Shown piece after piece: positions 60,074-64,000 of a stretch of 64,000 nt of DNA (position 1 is its first letter; the number at the start of each line of letters is the position of its first letter). This DNA is from Porticoccus sp041581635 (GTDB lineage: Bacteria; Pseudomonadota; Gammaproteobacteria; Pseudomonadales; Porticoccaceae): positions 62,001 to 126,000 of the forward strand of contig JBFICW010000002.1 of NCBI GenBank assembly GCA_041581635.1, in the 5' to 3' direction. The translations under genes and the position numbers were made by a program. The notes beneath the pieces are model-generated. The model saw only the letters and a list, made by a program, of their open reading frames with translations, was not told where the DNA came from and did no database searches.

Positions 60074-61443
60074 TGGTTGAATATATTCCCTTGCTAATGT
60101 TTGTCGTGGTCTGCCTAGTACTGATGGCCGGTTACCCCGTAGCATTTTCACTGGCAGGCACCGCATTATTGTTTGCTCTGGTGGGCAACATGACAGGCCA
60201 TTTTGACATGGCGTTTCTTCATGCCTTACCCAATCGGCTCTACGGCACCATCGATAACACCACTTTAATTGCAGTACCTTTATTTGTCCTGATGGGGGTG
60301 ATGCTGGAAAAGTCCAAACTGGCTGAAGATTTACTCGACAGCATGTCGTTGCTGTTTGGCAAATTTAAAGGGGGCTTGGGTATATCCGTTGTGGTTGTAG
60401 GCATGTTGCTGGCGGCCAGCACTGGTATCGTCGGCGCCACTGTAGTAACCATGGGGTTGATGTCACTTCCAACCATGCTGAAACGCGGCTATTCGCCCTC
60501 ACTGGCTACCGGTTCAATTTGTGCCACCGGCACGCTGGGACAAATTATTCCACCCTCGATTGCACTGGTATTACTGGGAGACATTCTCTCCAGCGCCTAT
60601 CAACAGGCCCAGCTATCGATGGGTATTTTTACCCCCAAGACCATGTCCATTGGCGATTTGTTTGTTGGGGCTATTATTCCCGGCTTATTGTTGGTGGTGA
60701 TGTATATCGGCTATTTAGTCATCATTTCTCGTCTTAAACCCGAAAGTGCCCCCGTTGCTGAGCCCGACAGTGAGAACACCCTAAGCACCCTTCGATTAGT
60801 TCAAAGTCTATTGCCACCCGTGATATTAATCGTCGCTGTTCTGGGATCAATTCTCACCGGTATTGCGACACCGACCGAAGCGGCTGGAGTAGGGGCACTT
60901 GGTGCTACGTTGCTGGCCCTGTCACGCGGCCAGCTCTCGGTGGAACGACTGAGGGATGTGGCTCGCTCTACGACAGAAGTAACCTCTATGGTGTTTCTCA
61001 TTCTTATCGGTGCGGCTGTGTTTTCACTCGTATTCCGTGGTTTTGGGGGAGAAACGTTAGTTGAGGAGTTGTTTCGTGACATGCCAGGAGGCGTCATTAC
61101 TGCCACCCTTGTGGTCATGGTGGTCATTTTTCTACTTGGGTTTATTCTCGATTTTATTGAAATCACCTTTGTCGTGGTGCCAATCGTCGGCCCCGTATTG
61201 CTCGCCATGGGATTAGACCCCATCTGGCTAGGCATCATGATTGCTATCAACCTACAAACCTCTTTTTTGACCCCGCCCTTTGGCTTCGCACTGTTTTATT
61301 TAAGGGGTGTAGCACCGGATAGCGTTCGAACGGGTGATATATACCGCGGTGTGATCCCCTTTATTGGTATCCAGGTCGTATTGATGTTGATGCTGACTCT
61401 CTGTCCATCGCTTGCTACCTGGCTACCCTCTATAATTTCCTAA
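60073..61443 (+). CDS. TRAP transporter large permease (DctM type)
   Basis: A 456-residue permease with about 12 helices. Typical segments are 'TTLIAVPLFVLMGVMLEKSK', 'ASTGIVGATVVTMGLMSLP', 'TGSICATGTLGQIIPPSIAL' and 'NLQTSFLTPPFGFALFYLRG'. The dctP-type binding protein that normally accompanies dctQM is absent nearby, so the substrate cannot be inferred from it. The long-form DctM (extra helices around the central loop) resembles those for mannitol/chloroaromatic- or keto-acid-type systems. Confidence 0.93.
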   Translation: MVEYIPLLMFVVVCLVLMAGYPVAFSLAGTALLFALVGNMTGHFDMAFLHALPNRLYGTIDNTTLIAVPLFVLMGVMLEKSKLAEDLLDSMSLLFGKFKGGLGISVVVVGMLLAASTGIVGATVVTMGLMSLPTMLKRGYSPSLATGSICATGTLGQIIPPSIALVLLGDILSSAYQQAQLSMGIFTPKTMSIGDLFVGAIIPGLLLVVMYIGYLVIISRLKPESAPVAEPDSENTLSTLRLVQSLLPPVILIVAVLGSILTGIATPTEAAGVGALGATLLALSRGQLSVERLRDVARSTTEVTSMVFLILIGAAVFSLVFRGFGGETLVEELFRDMPGGVITATLVVMVVIFLLGFILDFIEITFVVVPIVGPVLLAMGLDPIWLGIMIAINLQTSFLTPPFGFALFYLRGVAPDSVRTGDIYRGVIPFIGIQVVLMLMLTLCPSLATWLPSIIS

Positions 61444-61482
61444 GCAAAAAACTGCTATTAAAATAATCGTAAGGAACCATTC

Positions 61483-61893
61483 ATGATTGCCATCAATAAA
61501 CCGCCGCAGCCTAGAGGTGACCTCACCCTACAAACCATCGCTATGCCAAAGGACACCAATGCCAATGGCGATATTTTTGGCGGCTGGATGCTGTCACAAA
61601 TGGATCTTGGCAGCGCCATCCTTGCACAGCGTATTGCAAAAGGGCGCGTCGCCACTGTAGCCATCAGCGAAATGGCCTTTCTTCGGTCTGTACCCGTAGG
61701 TGCGATTGTCAGCTGTTACTGCGAGCTGATAGAGGTTGGCAGTAGCTCAATGACGATCAATGTGGAAGTCTGGATCAATATCGAGTCTACTAACAAGCCC
61801 GCCAAGGTAACCGAAGGGCAGTTTGTGTTCGTCGCAATTGATAACAAGGGAAACACTAGGAAAGTACCCCTACAGACAGAAACCTCCTCATAA
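61483..61893 (+). CDS. yciA: Acyl-CoA thioesterase YciA
   Basis: A 136-residue hot-dog thioesterase: 'MPKDTNANGDIFGGWMLSQM' contains the catalytic Asn/Asp region and 'RVATVAISEMAFLRSVPVG' follows. YciA hydrolyses a broad range of acyl-CoAs. AAGGAA lies about 8 bases before the ATG. It follows dctM by 39 bases and may be cotranscribed. Confidence 0.95.
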   Translation: MIAINKPPQPRGDLTLQTIAMPKDTNANGDIFGGWMLSQMDLGSAILAQRIAKGRVATVAISEMAFLRSVPVGAIVSCYCELIEVGSSSMTINVEVWINIESTNKPAKVTEGQFVFVAIDNKGNTRKVPLQTETSS

Positions 61894-61978
61894 CAGCATC
61901 AATAAAGTATCAGAAAATTTACTATTAGCAGGTGCGCTGATCAAAAATAAGCGCCATATTTAATCAGGAGATTGCCTT

Positions 61979-63439
61979 ATGTCTAGGTGGATAGAGCAAT
62001 ATGAAACCCATGCTTTTCAAGGCACATGGTCTAACTTAAAAAATAATCTTGAAGAATCGACCGTTGATGATGAAACCGCGCTTTCTGCTGTCAAGGAATT
62101 AGCCCGGCTAAAAAAAGTCATTTCATTTCTTGATGAGCTGCTTAATTGCCTAGACCCCGAACTCGTGCCAATGAACACATGGGATAGCTTTAACTCAAAG
62201 GCGTCCCATTGCTCTCACGAAATTACGAATTACAACACGAATAAAAATATTGCCCGTATTTCACAGGCAAATGAACATGCCGATAGCCTTCTGGCTTATA
62301 TTCGCCCTTATATGGTTGTACCCGGAGAAGCTGGCCGTGCGTTACAGGCTTCTGTCGCAAAATACGCCATGACAATTGATAGCTATAGTAATAGCTTTAG
62401 TGATAAATCAAATAGGCTGTTGCACGAAATTAATGATTATAAGATCAAAAGTGAGACTGTGTTTTCTCTGATCACCGCTACTAAAAAAGCCATAGATGGC
62501 TTTAAAAATGAATTGTTTGGCACCAACGATAAACCTGGTGGTACTGTAGAAATTATCAATAACTTGGTAAAAGATTTTGGTCGTCAATATCGCGAAATCA
62601 ACGACTACTACAAAGAAACATTAATTAGCGATGAAAATACCATTTCGACAAAACAATCTATTACTGAAGCTGCCGCCGTTATTGCTGGTGAAAAACAAAA
62701 AATTTATTCAATTTTAGATGACATAACAACGTCCGTCAGTGATCTTGAAGAATTTCATACACAGGTGTTTGGCGACCAATCAGATAAAAATAATACTAAT
62801 CTCGCATTGACGGATGAGCTTGATACGCTAATAAAAAAATTAAAGGAATTTGAAACAGAACAGCATGATAAGTACAAGGCCCTCAATGCTGAAATCGAAG
62901 AATTACTAGAGGGTGCAACAAATGTCGGCCTTGCTTCAGCATACTGTGAAATGAAAACGTCATTTAATGAACCCATCAAAAATTTTGGGAAACTATTTTA
63001 TTTATCTGTAGGGTTGCTGGTCGCAATATCCACTGTTCTTTCCATGGACACTATCGGCGGTGACAGCCTTATTTCTTTTGTAACACTATCTGACTGGAAT
63101 GATGTTTTAAGGAGCTTGGTTTATAAAGCACCATTCTACATTCCTATTTTATGGTTAGCTTTTTACGCCACGAAAAGACGTAGTGAATATCAACGATTAC
63201 AACAAGAGTATGCCCACAAAGAAGCGCTGGCCAGATCATATAATAGTTACAAAAAACAAATAGAAGAATTAGGTGACACTGATAAGGCCATGCAAAAAAG
63301 ATTTATTATGAGAATGATAGACGTCATTTCACGCAATTCATCCCAAACTCTAGAATCAAAACGTTCTAATAATCCAAAGCGTTCTGTTGGTATTAAAAAT
63401 ACTACGAAGGCACCGGCCAAACTGAACAAGGCCTTGTAA
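61979..63439 (+). CDS. Coiled-coil protein with two C-terminal membrane helices, function unknown
   Basis: A 486-residue protein not assigned to a family. Residues ~1-330 are mostly charged helix with coiled-coil character; a segment 'EELLEGATNVGLASAY' (about 307-321) precedes two hydrophobic helices (about 336-357 and 383-400), followed by a basic cytoplasmic tail ending in Lys/Ser/Thr-rich sequence. The gene is visibly richer in A and T than its neighbours. AGGAG is 8 bases from the ATG. Its stop codon overlaps the next start by 1 base. It could be an envelope scaffold or a recently acquired element; no function is asserted. Confidence 0.85.
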   Translation: MSRWIEQYETHAFQGTWSNLKNNLEESTVDDETALSAVKELARLKKVISFLDELLNCLDPELVPMNTWDSFNSKASHCSHEITNYNTNKNIARISQANEHADSLLAYIRPYMVVPGEAGRALQASVAKYAMTIDSYSNSFSDKSNRLLHEINDYKIKSETVFSLITATKKAIDGFKNELFGTNDKPGGTVEIINNLVKDFGRQYREINDYYKETLISDENTISTKQSITEAAAVIAGEKQKIYSILDDITTSVSDLEEFHTQVFGDQSDKNNTNLALTDELDTLIKKLKEFETEQHDKYKALNAEIEELLEGATNVGLASAYCEMKTSFNEPIKNFGKLFYLSVGLLVAISTVLSMDTIGGDSLISFVTLSDWNDVLRSLVYKAPFYIPILWLAFYATKRRSEYQRLQQEYAHKEALARSYNSYKKQIEELGDTDKAMQKRFIMRMIDVISRNSSQTLESKRSNNPKRSVGIKNTTKAPAKLNKAL

Positions 63440-63831
63440 TGTCGGATATGTGTATCTGTGGCCACAACAAATCTTTTGATAATTGCTGTGGTCGTTTTCT
63501 TACCGGAAATCAACTCGCCAAAACACCAGAACAACTTATGCGCTCCCGATATACTGCTTATGCACTGGGTGGGTATGGAGATTATTTATTAGCCACCTGG
63601 TTTTCAGCCACAGCTGTCGGGCTTACTGCAGAATCTCTGTCGACAAAAACCGTAGAGTGGTTGCAGCTAGAGGTGCTCTCCAGCCAGCAAAAGGGCGATA
63701 AAGCCACGGTAGAATTTAATGCCTGGTATCGTGAGCCAGACCAGTCAAATGTACGAGTCATGCATGAAATTTCTGTCTTTCAACGGGTTTCTGGTCGCTG
63801 GCTTTACATCGGTGGCGAGGTGACAAGCTAA
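63439..63831 (+). CDS. YchJ-like UPF0225 protein with SEC-C-type cysteines
   Basis: A 130-residue protein beginning 'MSDMCICGHNKSFDNCCGRF', a zinc-binding SEC-C-like cluster, followed by the UPF0225 core 'PEQLMRSRYTAYALGGYGDY'. Compared with E. coli YchJ (152 residues) it lacks the second, C-terminal SEC-C motif. The function is unknown. Its ATG shares one base with the preceding stop codon, so translation is coupled to the coiled-coil gene. Confidence 0.9.
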   Translation: MSDMCICGHNKSFDNCCGRFLTGNQLAKTPEQLMRSRYTAYALGGYGDYLLATWFSATAVGLTAESLSTKTVEWLQLEVLSSQQKGDKATVEFNAWYREPDQSNVRVMHEISVFQRVSGRWLYIGGEVTS

Positions 63832-63867
63832 GTCCCTTTAGATAAAAAAGTCTGCTAATTAGCTTGT
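63823..63867. repeat. 9-base inverted repeat spanning the YchJ-like stop codon
   Basis: ACAAGCTAA (63823-63831, including the stop TAA) and TTAGCTTGT (63859-63867) with a 27-base spacer. Its right arm touches the -35 of the next promoter. It may be a weak terminator or an operator; no T run follows. Confidence 0.4.
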
Positions 63868-63895
63868 TGACCATACCGAACTATCAATTTACTCT
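63867..63895 (+). promoter_or_regulatory. Candidate sigma-70 promoter for the last gene
   Basis: TTGACC, a 17-base spacer and TACTCT, about 50 bases upstream of the ATG at 63946. The -35 matches 5 of 6 consensus bases and the -10 matches 4 of 6. Confidence 0.35.
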
Positions 63896-63945
63896 GCTTA
63901 AAATTTTGTTCCTACTTTAATGTAAACGCCCCCCAGAGATTATCT

Positions 63946-64000
63946 ATGTTAAAAATTATCTTTATCATCATTGCCATTGCCCTGATTGCATTCTTTGTGC
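63946..64000 (+). CDS. Start of a protein with an N-terminal membrane helix, cut by the window end
   Basis: Only 18 codons are visible: ATG followed by an almost fully hydrophobic run ('LKIIFIIIAIALIAFFV'), suggesting a membrane anchor or signal peptide. The frame is open to the window edge. The family cannot be named. Confidence 0.6.
   Translation, partial: MLKIIFIIIAIALIAFFV

Overview
The window looks like chromosomal DNA of a marine-type gammaproteobacterium related to Pseudomonas and Cellvibrionales. Evidence from the sequence: a pilGHIJ-chpA cluster next to gshB-tonB3-yqgE-ruvX and pilT/pilU, the order oxyR-recG, the order gmk-rpoZ-spoT-ridA, the order ubiC-ubiA-phoB-phoR, and a class I PHA synthase. 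From memory, these orders match two separate Pseudomonas aeruginosa regions (around PA0391-PA0415 and PA5334-PA5369), here joined near position 21400. No rRNA, tRNA, CRISPR array, prophage or insertion sequence was seen. Coding density is very high; no gene-free stretch reaches 300 bases.

Layout: 1-2805 holds the end of an AraC/GlxA-type regulator and a phaC-maoC pair for polyhydroxyalkanoate. 2944-13193 is a Pil-Chp chemosensory operon read on the minus strand (pilG, pilH, pilI, pilJ, chpA, chpC), lacking pilK and chpB. 13432-16367 is gshB-tonB3-yqgE-ruvX. 16413-18712 is pilT and pilU. 18790-21377 is yggS-proC-yggT-yggU. 21417-30656 is housekeeping: rph, yicC, gmk, rpoZ, spoT, ridA, an SDR gene, oxyR, recG. 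30803-32791 is a DUF47-Pit low-affinity phosphate uptake operon, followed by a dicarboxylate/amino-acid symporter, an LplT-PlsC fusion and an LpxR-like lipid A deacylase. 37312-40866 is ubiC-ubiA-phoB-phoR.

40929-53647 is a block of accessory character: FemAB-like protein, YSC84 protein, small methyltransferases, YaaA, an M48 lipoprotein protease, LysR-DoxX-RutE, PutA, a crotonase, carbonic anhydrase. It separates phoBR from phoU-pstBACS (53738-59291). The window ends with a TRAP permease pair lacking its binding protein, YciA, an AT-rich coiled-coil membrane protein of unknown function, a YchJ-like protein and the start of one more gene.

Two themes tie the genes together. The first is twitching motility: Pil-Chp signalling, the PilT/PilU retraction motors, and TonB3. 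The second is phosphate: PhoBR, Pst, PhoU and Pit lie within 29 kb. Well-formed Pho boxes with 11-bp half-site spacing precede phoB and pstS, each with a -10 element 10 bases downstream of its first two half-sites. No clear new multi-gene system was found. The points most worth checking are an OxyR whose resolving Cys208 position is Leu, a PilJ with a ~190-residue acidic tail, the unknown coiled-coil protein at 61979, the hairpin cluster between pstS and pstC, and the leader of putA.
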